Source of the DNA: Clostridiales bacterium
GTDB taxonomy: Bacteria; Bacillota; Clostridia; Oscillospirales; QAMX01
DNA length: 12,270 nucleotides
Reading direction: 5' to 3'
Assembly: GCA_012841675.1 (NCBI GenBank)
Contig: DUUG01000090.1
Span: 1 to 12,270, forward strand
The notes below the pieces were generated by a model, which had not been told where the DNA came from, made no database searches, and was given only the letters and a program-made list of their open reading frames with translations. Positions 6,268 to 12,270 of this stretch are shown piece after piece. The translations under genes were made by a program, and so were the position numbers. How positions within the stretch are numbered: position 1 is the stretch's first letter; every line of letters starts with the position of its first letter.

Positions 6268-7110
6268 CTATTTCCGTTTAAATAGAATCCCAAGCGTGTT
6301 TGGACCGCAGTGGCAGGAAATGGTCGATGAAGCCCAAGAAACCAGAATCGTCTCAAAAGGAGCATACTTTACAATCGTCTGCCGGACTAACTCAATCAGC
6401 TCTTCCGAGCAATCCGAGGAGGTGATGAAAATTCTGGAATAGTCAATGTCTGTGCGATCTTTCAGGCGATCGGTTACATACTTTTCCATAACGTGTTCAT
6501 ACTTCCCGCGGTATTTCTTGCAAACGGTCATATTCCCGTCTAGAACTTCAATGCAAGGACGAAACTGAAGCAGATTTGCGCCCAGCGCTTCCATGGAGGA
6601 GCAGCGGCCGCCTCTTTGCATATATTTCAGCGTATTGAGTACAAAGCTAGACTCCACTTTTTTAGCCGTTTCATTGATGGTTTCAACGATCTGTTCAAAG
6701 GGCAACTCTTTTTCAATCATCTCTGCCGCATCCATAACCAAATGGCCAATTCCCGAAGAAAGATTCAAAGAATCTACTACATACACATTCTCAAACTCGG
6801 AAGCGGCGATACAGGCGTTCTGGTAGCAGGAAGACAAACCAGAGCTGATACTTATATGTAATACAGCATCGGCATCGGCAAGCAATTTCTGAAACATCCG
6901 CTGATACTGATCTACGTTGATAGCCGCTGTATGACATGTGCCCTTGCCGCTTTCCACATACTCAAATAACGAAGCCGATGTAATATCCACACCATCCCGC
7001 AGCGATTGCTCTCCGCAGACAACAGTGATCGGTTCAACATGAATATTATACCGTTGAAGAATGGATAACGGCAAATCAGAGGAGCTGTCGGTACTGAGTC
7101 TGATTTTCAT
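6268..7110 (-). CDS. DegV family fatty-acid-binding protein
   Basis: 280 aa, the normal DegV length. The start is the ATG at 7110, with AAGGAG about 12 bases upstream; an in-frame ATG at 7140 has only a weak site and adds ten unusual residues. DegV hallmarks are present: N-terminal STDSSSDLP (6-14), the ISSGLSSCYQNA loop (88-99), VVDSLNLSSG (111-120), LKYMQRGGRCSS (161-172) and the C-terminal CHCGPNTLGILF (266-277). Family members bind long-chain fatty acids; in FakB-type proteins they present them to the kinase FakA. No fakA lies in the window. The loop that usually reads T-S-Q-P-S is GTCHTAA (57-63), and there are ten cysteines, including pairs around the ligand loops, so ligand preference may differ. 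It is a monocistronic unit with its own promoter and the shared downstream terminator. Confidence 0.93.
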   Translation of the reverse strand: MKIRLSTDSSSDLPLSILQRYNIHVEPITVVCGEQSLRDGVDITSASLFEYVESGKGTCHTAAINVDQYQRMFQKLLADADAVLHISISSGLSSCYQNACIAASEFENVYVVDSLNLSSGIGHLVMDAAEMIEKELPFEQIVETINETAKKVESSFVLNTLKYMQRGGRCSSMEALGANLLQFRPCIEVLDGNMTVCKKYRGKYEHVMEKYVTDRLKDRTDIDYSRIFITSSDCSEELIELVRQTIVKYAPFETILVSWASSTISCHCGPNTLGILFKRK

Positions 7111-7175
7111 ACTTGAAAAACACTCCTTACTATCGGGCATATTTGCCTCGACGGTATCTAAATATCACCGACAAA

Positions 7176-7219
7176 ACGGAGAAACTCATATATACACAAA
7201 TGTAATCACATTTCTCCGT
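7176..7219. repeat. Inverted repeat in the degV-family leader
   Basis: Perfect 9-bp arms ACGGAGAAA (7176-7184) and TTTCTCCGT (7211-7219) enclose 26 bases. A second inverted repeat, AAATGT-AATC-ACATTT (7198-7213), is nested and shares three bases with the outer arm. Both lie in the untranslated leader between the predicted start near 7240 and the gene at 7110. In the RNA the outer stem is followed by UUUUGUC. Confidence 0.55.
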
Positions 7220-7246
7220 ATATGCCAGTCTTTTATATTAAAAAAT

Positions 7247-7275
7247 ATTTTATCATGAGGAAAGTGGCTTGTCAA
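7247..7275 (-). promoter_or_regulatory. Sigma-A type promoter of the degV-family gene
   Basis: On the minus strand a perfect TTGACA (7270-7275) is followed after 17 bases by TAAAAT (7247-7252, 5/6). The start would be near 7240, leaving an unusually long leader of about 130 bases. No convincing terminator separates it from the upstream lyase gene ending at 7312, so some read-through is possible. Confidence 0.75.
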
Positions 7276-7311
7276 CTGAGGTATTTTTCCAAAGCACATT
7301 GCGAAAAATCA

Positions 7312-8568
7312 CTAAAACACGCCCAGCTCCGTCACCGCGCGCAAGATGCCAAGCCGCCCCGATTCGAAGGTCAGCCCGCCCTGCAAAAATGCCGTAAACG
7401 GCGGACGCATAGGACCGTCGGCCGAAAGCTCAATGGAGGCCCCCTGCACAAAGGCACCGGCCGCCATAGCCACCTCATCGTCATAGCCGGGCATGGCCGT
7501 CGGCGTAGGTGTCACAAAGCTGTCAATGGGTGCGCCGGCCTGTATCCCCTTTAAAAATGCCAGCAGCTTTTCCCTGCTTCCTAAAGAAATGGCTTGGATA
7601 ATGTCCGTACGGAAATCATTGGGACCCGGCGAAACAAAAAATCCAGCACTTTCAAGCAAAGAAGCGGTAAAAACGGCGGTTTTCAAAGCCTGTGCTACGA
7701 CATGAGGCGCCATAAAAAATCCTTGATAAAACAGTCGATACCCCGCCGCATAGCTTCCGGCATCACGGCCCAAACCCGGTACGGTAAGCCGACAGGACGC
7801 AAGCTCCACAAGGTCGGCCCGCCCGGCCACATAGCCCCCGGTGGGTGCCAGTCCGCCGCCGGGATTTTTAATTAGCGACCCGCAGAGGATATCGGCACCG
7901 ACTTCGCACGGTTCCTTTTCTTCGACGAATTCGCCGTAGCAGTTATCCACAAAAACAATGGCATCCGGCAGAACCCGCTTCACAATCTCCGCAATAGCGC
8001 CAATCTGCGAAACAGAAAGCGAAGGGCGGAGAGAATAGCCCCTTGATCTTTGAATGTGTACAACCTTTGGCTTGTACTTTTTAAGGTCACATTCTAAGCG
8101 CTCGTGGTGCCTTGCTTCGTCATAGGTTCCATCCGGTTCCAGCAAAGTCGTTTTTTGAAAAGAAACGCCGTACTCCTTTAAGGTTCCTCCTATATTTCCG
8201 GTTATTACCGGGAGAATCGTATCGTAGGGCGTATCTGTGGCGGCAAGAAGCGTATCTCCCGGGCGGAGAACGCCATACAGCCCTGCTGCAATGGCATGGG
8301 TTCCGCTGACAAATTGTGGCCTGACCAAAGCGTCCTCGGCACCAAACAAATCCGCGCAAAGCGCATCCAGCTTATCCCTGCCGCGGTCACTATAGCCATA
8401 GCCGGTGGTCGAAATAAAGTCTGTTTCCGAAATGCGGTTTTCCGCAAAAGCCCCCATGACCTTGGCCGTATTGGCACGGCACACCGCGTCAATTTTGTCA
8501 AAAATGGGGCGGACTTCACGCTCGCACCGTTCCGCCATGGCCAGCAAAGCCGGAGAAAAATTATTCAC
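7312..8568 (-). CDS. PLP-dependent aluminium-resistance / methionine gamma-lyase-like protein
   Basis: 418 aa, full length for the family of Bacillus YnbB, usually named aluminium resistance protein or methionine gamma-lyase family protein. It has the fold-type I PLP layout: a substrate and cofactor loop near FVSGTHAIAAGLYGVL (87-101), TDTPYDTI (111-118), the PLP-pyridine Asp208 in FVDNCYGEF, and the probable Schiff-base Lys234 in CGSLIKNPGGG. Tyr211 lies nearby. Expected chemistry is carbon-sulfur or related beta/gamma-elimination on an amino acid, but the true substrate of the family is not settled and the aluminium name rests on an old phenotype. It starts with GTG at 8568, overlapping the stop of the ACT gene by 8 bases, with AGGAGG about 12 bases upstream. 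Cytoplasmic. In Bacillus, ynbB lies beside glnRA; those genes are absent here. Confidence 0.92.
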   Translation of the reverse strand: MNNFSPALLAMAERCEREVRPIFDKIDAVCRANTAKVMGAFAENRISETDFISTTGYGYSDRGRDKLDALCADLFGAEDALVRPQFVSGTHAIAAGLYGVLRPGDTLLAATDTPYDTILPVITGNIGGTLKEYGVSFQKTTLLEPDGTYDEARHHERLECDLKKYKPKVVHIQRSRGYSLRPSLSVSQIGAIAEIVKRVLPDAIVFVDNCYGEFVEEKEPCEVGADILCGSLIKNPGGGLAPTGGYVAGRADLVELASCRLTVPGLGRDAGSYAAGYRLFYQGFFMAPHVVAQALKTAVFTASLLESAGFFVSPGPNDFRTDIIQAISLGSREKLLAFLKGIQAGAPIDSFVTPTPTAMPGYDDEVAMAAGAFVQGASIELSADGPMRPPFTAFLQGGLTFESGRLGILRAVTELGVF

Positions 8569-8998
8569 GGGTGGGAAGCTCCTCCTGGGTCATCAACTTA
8601 AAGCCGTGGGCCATTAAAATGTTGGCCGCAGCCTGCGGATTTTCCACCCGGAGAATAATGCAGGCATCATCGCAGCGGCAAGGGATCATGGCGTAAGTGT
8701 ACTCGACGACGATCTGGCTGTCGCGAAGGCGCTCCATCATGCGGTGCAAGGAGCCGGGCTCATCGTCCAGCTTGGGCGCAATAACAGCCGTTTTCTTGAC
8801 AGTCAGACCTTTGGCCTTGAGAGCGGCTTCCGCTTCCGTCGGCTTATCAACAATCAGGCGAAGGATGGAAAAGTCCGTCGTATCTACCATGGACAGAGCG
8901 CGAATGTCTACGTTGTGCTCGGTTAGAATTGCGGTGATCCTGCTGATCCGTCCGGGACGGTTTACAACAAAAACAGAAATCTGGTCGAATAAATACAT
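8561..8998 (-). CDS. Tandem ACT-domain protein
   Basis: 145 aa from the ATG at 8998, which has a near-perfect AAGGAGG 8 bases upstream; an in-frame start at 9019 would place the ribosome site inside the gene. Two ACT units fill the protein. The first is about 3-70 (ISVFVVNRPGRISRITAIL, then VDIRALSMVDTTDFSILRLIV). The second is about 72-140 (AVIAPKLDDEPGSLHRMMERL, then CIILRVENPQAAANILMAHGF). Both begin with the N/E-x-PG turn that shapes the ligand site. ACT domains bind small molecules, most often amino acids, and regulate metabolic enzymes. No catalytic domain is attached, so it is probably a free regulatory or sensor subunit. It is the first gene of a two-gene unit with the PLP lyase and may control it or answer to the same amino acid; this is inference from coupling. 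Confidence 0.9.
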   Translation of the reverse strand: MYLFDQISVFVVNRPGRISRITAILTEHNVDIRALSMVDTTDFSILRLIVDKPTEAEAALKAKGLTVKKTAVIAPKLDDEPGSLHRMMERLRDSQIVVEYTYAMIPCRCDDACIILRVENPQAAANILMAHGFKLMTQEELPTRE

Positions 8999-9033
8999 GA
9001 GAATGCCTCCTTGGGGCAAATGGTAATAAAATT

Positions 9034-9062
9034 ATTATAAAGAATCGGAAGGAAAAAGTAAA
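9034..9062 (-). promoter_or_regulatory. Probable promoter of the ACT/lyase operon
   Basis: On the minus strand TTTACT (9057-9062, 4/6) and a perfect TATAAT (9034-9039) are spaced by 17 bases. The start would be near 9027, about 28 bases before the ATG at 8998. A competing TTGTCA hexamer further upstream has a poor -10 partner and is less likely. Confidence 0.6.
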
Positions 9063-9112
9063 GTCTGGAATATGTTTTGACAAAGTATTCCTTCCGTTTT
9101 GCTTAGGATAAG

Positions 9113-9137
9113 GCCGCCCTCTCACTGAAAGGGCGGC
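9113..9137 (-). terminator. GC-rich hairpin after the epimerase-like gene
   Basis: Arms GCCGCCCT (9113-9120) and AGGGCGGC (9130-9137) form an 8-bp stem with a 9-base loop, about 10 bases past the stop of the isomerase/epimerase-like gene. On the minus strand only a weak pyrimidine tract (CCTTATCC) follows. It may terminate imperfectly or act mainly to protect the mRNA 3' end. Confidence 0.65.
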
Positions 9138-9146
9138 TCCTTCTAC

Positions 9147-10007
9147 TTACTGGTTAATGTAATTCTTAAGGTTTTCGAGGCCGATGGCAATGGCATTTAA
9201 AGGAGATTCCAACCCTTCAAATTCGACGGTTATGTACCCCTCATATCCGGCACTCTTCAAAATGCGCACGTTCTGCCGCACAGGAACCACGCCGTGACCG
9301 ATAATGGTAGCACGGAGGTAATTCCTGCCCCGGCTTTCCGCCCAACCGGAGCCGGGATGGGCTTCCTGACCGGGTTTGAAAAGGAAGTCCTTTGCATGGA
9401 CGTGGAAGGTGCAGGGGGCTACCTTGCTGACTGCCACGGCGCTGTCATCGTCGGCAAACAGGAAGTTGCCAAAATCGCACAAAACGCCGTAGTTCACGTG
9501 GTTGACCGCTTCAATGAGAGCGATAACGCGGTCCGCCTCCTGGAAAAAGTAGCCGTGGTTTTCAGAGCAAGTGCGAACACCCTTTTCCGCGGCGTATTCC
9601 GTTACCGCACGGCAGCCCTTGGCCAGAATGGGCAGAATGCTGCCATAGGTGCGGACGCCCTGATACCAATCGGGGAAGCCTCCAGTGACGTCATGCCGCA
9701 TAGTGGGACAGCCTAATGCTGCGGCAACGTCGACCTCGGATTTGACGCGGGCAATTTCCGCCTCCTGATCCTTTGCCATGAAGTTGGCGCCGATGGCATA
9801 CGCCACAATGGGAAGCCCCTTTGCGTCCGCATACTCTTTCAGCTCTTTGGCAAACTCCAGCTTTGTTTTCCCTTCCGGCATACGCAGCTCTGTAAACTCG
9901 AAACCGTCGGCACCGATGGACACAGCGTGATCCATGGCATCAAACAGCGTAAAGCTACCCTGTTTATAAAGCTGACTGTAACTGTAGGAGGTAATACTTG
10001 TTTTCAT
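9147..10007 (-). CDS. Sugar phosphate isomerase/epimerase-like TIM-barrel protein
   Basis: 286 aa, typical of the xylose isomerase-like / AP endonuclease family 2 TIM barrel (IolE, IolI, YcjR and tagatose-epimerase types). AAGGAG lies 8 bases before the ATG at 10007. Likely metal ligands sit at barrel strand ends: Glu149 in CSENHGYFF, Asp178 in LCDFGN, His202/His204 in FHVHAKD, and Glu262 in TVEFEG. Such enzymes use a divalent metal to isomerise or epimerise sugars, inositols or sugar acids. The sequence alone does not name the substrate, and no sugar transporter or kinase lies in the window. The N-terminus MKTSITSYSYSQL is a cytosolic start with no signal peptide. It is the last gene of a compact run, 19 bases after the small membrane protein. 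Confidence 0.88.
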   Translation of the reverse strand: MKTSITSYSYSQLYKQGSFTLFDAMDHAVSIGADGFEFTELRMPEGKTKLEFAKELKEYADAKGLPIVAYAIGANFMAKDQEAEIARVKSEVDVAAALGCPTMRHDVTGGFPDWYQGVRTYGSILPILAKGCRAVTEYAAEKGVRTCSENHGYFFQEADRVIALIEAVNHVNYGVLCDFGNFLFADDDSAVAVSKVAPCTFHVHAKDFLFKPGQEAHPGSGWAESRGRNYLRATIIGHGVVPVRQNVRILKSAGYEGYITVEFEGLESPLNAIAIGLENLKNYINQ

Positions 10008-10026
10008 TGGGATATCTCCTTCTCAT

Positions 10027-10335
10027 TTAAATTCTTAGAACAGCCATAGCAAACGTAAAAATAAAGATAATCAGGGCAAGCGTTTTATAGCGGCGGAATT
10101 TCACTGTATTATGGCCTTCTTCGTCCAACGCATCAATGTCGCGAACAAAAATGACAAACAGGAAAAGAAAAATCAAAAGTGTAACAAAACCGAGAACACC
10201 AATTTTTAAAAATGCAAACACAACGTTCAATGCGGAAAGAAAAAGGAGGGCACTTAGAACAATATAAAAAGTGCGGATGCGCCTTTTATGCTTCACCTGT
10301 TCCATCTCTTCTCTCGTATAACCTTTAACAGCCAT
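10027..10335 (-). CDS. Small hydrophobic membrane protein, unknown function
   Basis: 102 aa from the ATG at 10335; a GTG at 10344 in frame is possible but too near the GGAGG, while AGGTGA sits 5 bases before the ATG. The protein has a charged N-terminus (TREEMEQVKHKRRIR), then three hydrophobic stretches around residues 22-42, 45-64 and 82-100, separated by an acidic turn (RDIDALDEEGHN). The likely topology is three membrane helices with the N-terminus inside by the positive-inside rule. No family was recognised. It begins 5 bases after the dipeptidase stop, with its ribosome site inside that gene, and ends 19 bases before the epimerase-like gene. It is therefore probably co-expressed with both. 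Its position suggests no clear role. Confidence 0.78.
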   Translation of the reverse strand: MAVKGYTREEMEQVKHKRRIRTFYIVLSALLFLSALNVVFAFLKIGVLGFVTLLIFLFLFVIFVRDIDALDEEGHNTVKFRRYKTLALIIFIFTFAMAVLRI

Positions 10336-10340
10336 AATTC

Positions 10341-11753
10341 TCACCTTTCCTCCTTATTTTTAAGCGCGGCAAGTTCTAAAATGGCGCGCGTAATAACCTC
10401 AATCCCCAGAGCCAACGTATCTACTTTGATATATTCGTCCCGCTGGTGGGCACCGCCGCGGCCGGGGCCAAGCGCTGTCGGCTCCTCGCCGGTGCCAATG
10501 CCAAAAGCAACCGTATTCGGGAATACGCGGGCGTACGTTCCTCCGCCCATAACATAAGGCTCCGTCTTTTTTCCGAGGGCATCTTCGCAGGCTTTGATCA
10601 ATGCGGCAATTTCCGGCCGGTCGGGGGAGAAATAGTAGCCCTTTGAATCCCTCGGCAAGGTGAGGGTCAGCCCTTCCTGCTCGGCAAGTTTTTTTGCGTT
10701 TTCAAACAGTTTCTCCATGTTGGCCGTAACGGGGTAGCGAACGTTGAAATTCTGCATAATGACGCCGTTTTGGAGCCGAATAATTCCGCCGATACAGGTA
10801 AGACGGCCCGATTGCTCATCAGATGCCTCTATGTCAAGCCCTTCTCCGTAGTAGTCGCCGAGCGCCCGCTTTAAAAAGGCAAAGGCCTTCGCTTGCGGAC
10901 TGTTGGAATCGAGTATTTTTGCATCGGTCAGAAAAGCGGCAAGCATACCAATGGCATTCTGAGATCCTTCCGGCATGGCCGCATGGGCCGCCTTTCCGAC
11001 GGCACGAACAAAAACGCCCGCTTTCGTTTGCTCCACGGTGATTCCCTCGGGCAGCGTATCCGGCAGCCGCTTAGCGCAGCTTTCTACCAGCAGAATCTCC
11101 GCTTTATCGGCAACGGCGTTGGAAGCCGTTCCGCCTGAAATATCCAAGATCTCGTCGCCTGCGGGGCCAAGGGCAAGCTCCATCTCGGCAATGCCTTTCT
11201 CCCCGTTGCATACGGGATACACGCTGTCCGGCGTAAAGGAGAAGAAGGGCGCTTTCCGAACTTTCAGGAAATAGGGCAAATCTTCCATGCCGCTTTCTTC
11301 ATTGCATCCCAAAATCAGCCGCACCGAAAACGGAAGCTTTTTGCCTTGTTTGGCAAAATACTCCATGGCGGCAAGGGCCGCTATGGCAGGCCCTTTGTTG
11401 TCGTCCGTACCGCGGCCAATTAAAAGCCCGTCCTTCTCGGTCAGCTCAAAGGGCGGGAAAATCCAGCCGCTTCCGGCGGGAACCACATCTAAGTGGCAGA
11501 TAATGCCGACTTCCTCCTCCCCTTCCCCGCCCAGTATGATACTTCCGCAATAATAATCGTGGTTTTCCGTTTCAAAGCCAAGCTGCTTGCCTATAGCAAG
11601 TGCTTTGTTCAAAACCTTGGCATTTTCTTTCCCAAAAGGAAGCGGGCCTTCTGCTTCACTGGACACGCTTGGAATTTCAACCAGTTCTTCCAGTCTGGAA
11701 ATAGCCGCCGAGAGGGTGCTTTCATCTCTGGCGTATGCTCTTATGCACTGCAT
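10341..11753 (-). CDS. Dipeptidase of the M20 family, PepV/Sapep type
   Basis: 470 aa, matching the length of Lactobacillus PepV. The ATG at 11753 has AAAGGA 7 bases upstream; an open frame extends to 11834 but would overlap the dehydrogenase gene and lacks such a site. Di-zinc motifs are all present: His87 and Asp89 in CHLDVVPAG, bridging Asp118 in GRGTDDNKGP, catalytic Glu152 and ligand Glu153 in CNEESG, Asp176 in FTPDSVYP (followed by NGEKG, typical of this branch), and His436 in GAHQRDEY. The insert between the two catalytic halves (about 188-380) is the usual lid/dimerisation-like region. It should hydrolyse dipeptides, perhaps beta-Ala-X types, in the cytoplasm, releasing amino acids from imported peptides. 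It follows the dehydrogenase by 14 bases and precedes the small membrane protein. Strong family call; substrate range is inferred. Confidence 0.93.
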   Translation of the reverse strand: MQCIRAYARDESTLSAAISRLEELVEIPSVSSEAEGPLPFGKENAKVLNKALAIGKQLGFETENHDYYCGSIILGGEGEEEVGIICHLDVVPAGSGWIFPPFELTEKDGLLIGRGTDDNKGPAIAALAAMEYFAKQGKKLPFSVRLILGCNEESGMEDLPYFLKVRKAPFFSFTPDSVYPVCNGEKGIAEMELALGPAGDEILDISGGTASNAVADKAEILLVESCAKRLPDTLPEGITVEQTKAGVFVRAVGKAAHAAMPEGSQNAIGMLAAFLTDAKILDSNSPQAKAFAFLKRALGDYYGEGLDIEASDEQSGRLTCIGGIIRLQNGVIMQNFNVRYPVTANMEKLFENAKKLAEQEGLTLTLPRDSKGYYFSPDRPEIAALIKACEDALGKKTEPYVMGGGTYARVFPNTVAFGIGTGEEPTALGPGRGGAHQRDEYIKVDTLALGIEVITRAILELAALKNKEER

Positions 11754-11767
11754 GGTATCATCCTTTC

Positions 11768-12270
11768 TTATCCGTACAGCTTGCCGATCACTGCCCGTTT
11801 CAGGCGCATTGGCAGGATTCGCGCTAAGACGCATATGACTTTATATCCAAAACCAACGGCTTTCCGCGTGGGCATGCGCTTTTGCAAAGCCACACGAACT
11901 ACGGCCTTTGCCACAACTTCCGGCGGCGTTCCGTTCTGCTCGTCCTTTTCCATCCGGGCAAGGGACGCCTCATACCGCTTGGCATACACGCTTGCACTGG
12001 AAACCGTCCGCTGTCTTCGGGCGGTAAACTCCGTTTTCGTGTCACCGGGATCCACCATGGCACAGGTCACACCAAAGGGCTTTGCCTCCATGGCAAGCCC
12101 CTCCGTCAAAACCGACAAGGCCGATTTGGATGCGGAATACAGAGTCTGAAACGGAATAGGCACCCAAGCCGCCACCGAACCTACGTTTACAATCCGTCCG
12201 CCGTTGATTTTACGCATAACGGGCAAAACCGCCTTGCTCATGCGAAAGGGGCCGAGAAAGTTTACGTCCA
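11768..12270 (-). CDS. Short-chain dehydrogenase/reductase, C-terminal part (5' end outside)
   Basis: The gene enters from the right edge; 166 residues and the stop are visible, in frame through position 12270 (the visible part begins DVNFLGPFR, so the ATG at 12241 is internal). Classical SDR features follow in order: the helix-4 Asn of VNF (visible residue 3), catalytic Ser31 in VNVGSVAAW, Tyr44 and Lys48 in LYSASK with the normal 13- and 4-residue spacings, then the VDPGDTKTEF segment after strand beta-6. The nucleotide-binding GxxxGxG part is missing because it lies outside the window. The C-terminus (VICVLARILPMRLKRAV) is hydrophobic-basic and may associate with membrane, as in some SDRs acting on lipophilic substrates. 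It should be an NAD(P)-dependent oxidoreductase of unknown substrate. It lies 14 bases upstream of the dipeptidase and is probably the first visible gene of that operon. Confidence 0.9.
   Translation of the reverse strand, partial: DVNFLGPFRMSKAVLPVMRKINGGRIVNVGSVAAWVPIPFQTLYSASKSALSVLTEGLAMEAKPFGVTCAMVDPGDTKTEFTARRQRTVSSASVYAKRYEASLARMEKDEQNGTPPEVVAKAVVRVALQKRMPTRKAVGFGYKVICVLARILPMRLKRAVIGKLYG

Noticed and set aside
6026..6442. Plus-strand open frame of 138 codons overlapping the DUF1540 gene
   Set aside because: It runs in another frame through the DUF1540 gene, the terminator hairpin and into antisense degV; no ribosome site.
7255..7311. Possible terminator after the lyase gene
   Set aside because: The ATTTTTC/GAAAAAT symmetry just after the stop is A+T only and has no following T-run; the stretch is better explained by the degV promoter region.
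9294..9716. Plus-strand open frame of 140 codons
   Set aside because: Antisense shadow of the TIM-barrel gene; low-complexity composition and no family motif.
11754..11834. N-terminal extension of the dipeptidase
   Set aside because: It would overlap the dehydrogenase C-terminus by 67 bases, lacks a ribosome site and adds residues not expected for PepV.
11493..12149. Plus-strand open frame of 218 codons
   Set aside because: It spans antisense to both the dipeptidase and the dehydrogenase, whose catalytic motifs prove the minus strand is coding.

Overview
The window reads as a chromosomal segment of a Gram-positive bacterium, most likely a member of the class Clostridia. GC content looks near 50% by eye. 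The grounds are strong AAGGAG-type ribosome binding sites, A+T-rich sigma-A style promoters, lipoprotein signal peptides, and a family mix typical of Bacillota: DegV, DUF1540, PepV-type M20 dipeptidase and the aluminium-resistance / methionine gamma-lyase-like PLP family. The genus cannot be read from the sequence. All but one gene lie on the minus strand. No tRNA, rRNA, CRISPR array, insertion sequence or phage gene was seen.

Left part (1-5880): the first 81 bases hold the 5' end of a lipoprotein gene that leaves the window, with its own promoter. A strong hairpin terminator (about 177-210) separates it from a four-gene ABC export operon. Transcribed from about 5777 leftward, the operon encodes a lipoprotein membrane-fusion adaptor, a large 951-aa double-FtsX permease, and two different ATPases. 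Together they look like a MacAB/YknXYZ-like complex with two unequal ATPases. The last ATPase carries an AbrB/SpoVT-like C-terminal domain, the most unusual protein feature here.

Middle (5881-9146): the only plus-strand gene encodes a small cysteine-rich protein with two DUF1540 units. It diverges from the ABC operon, possibly through overlapping promoters, and shares a bidirectional terminator with a convergent degV-family gene. The degV-family gene has a strong promoter and a long leader containing an inverted repeat. Next comes a two-gene unit in which a tandem ACT-domain protein is translationally coupled to a PLP-dependent aluminium-resistance-family lyase.

Right part (9110-12270): four tightly packed genes form a probable operon. 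In transcription order they are a short-chain dehydrogenase (5' end outside the window), a PepV-like dipeptidase, a small three-segment membrane protein and a TIM-barrel sugar-phosphate isomerase/epimerase-like protein, with a GC-rich hairpin after the last gene. This unit suggests general peptide and carbohydrate metabolism, but no specific pathway can be named.

Overall this is mostly ordinary chromosomal housekeeping and transport. The points worth a second look are the ATPase-AbrB fusion, the two-ATPase adaptor operon, the tandem DUF1540 gene with its shared regulatory sites, the ACT/lyase coupling and the degV leader.
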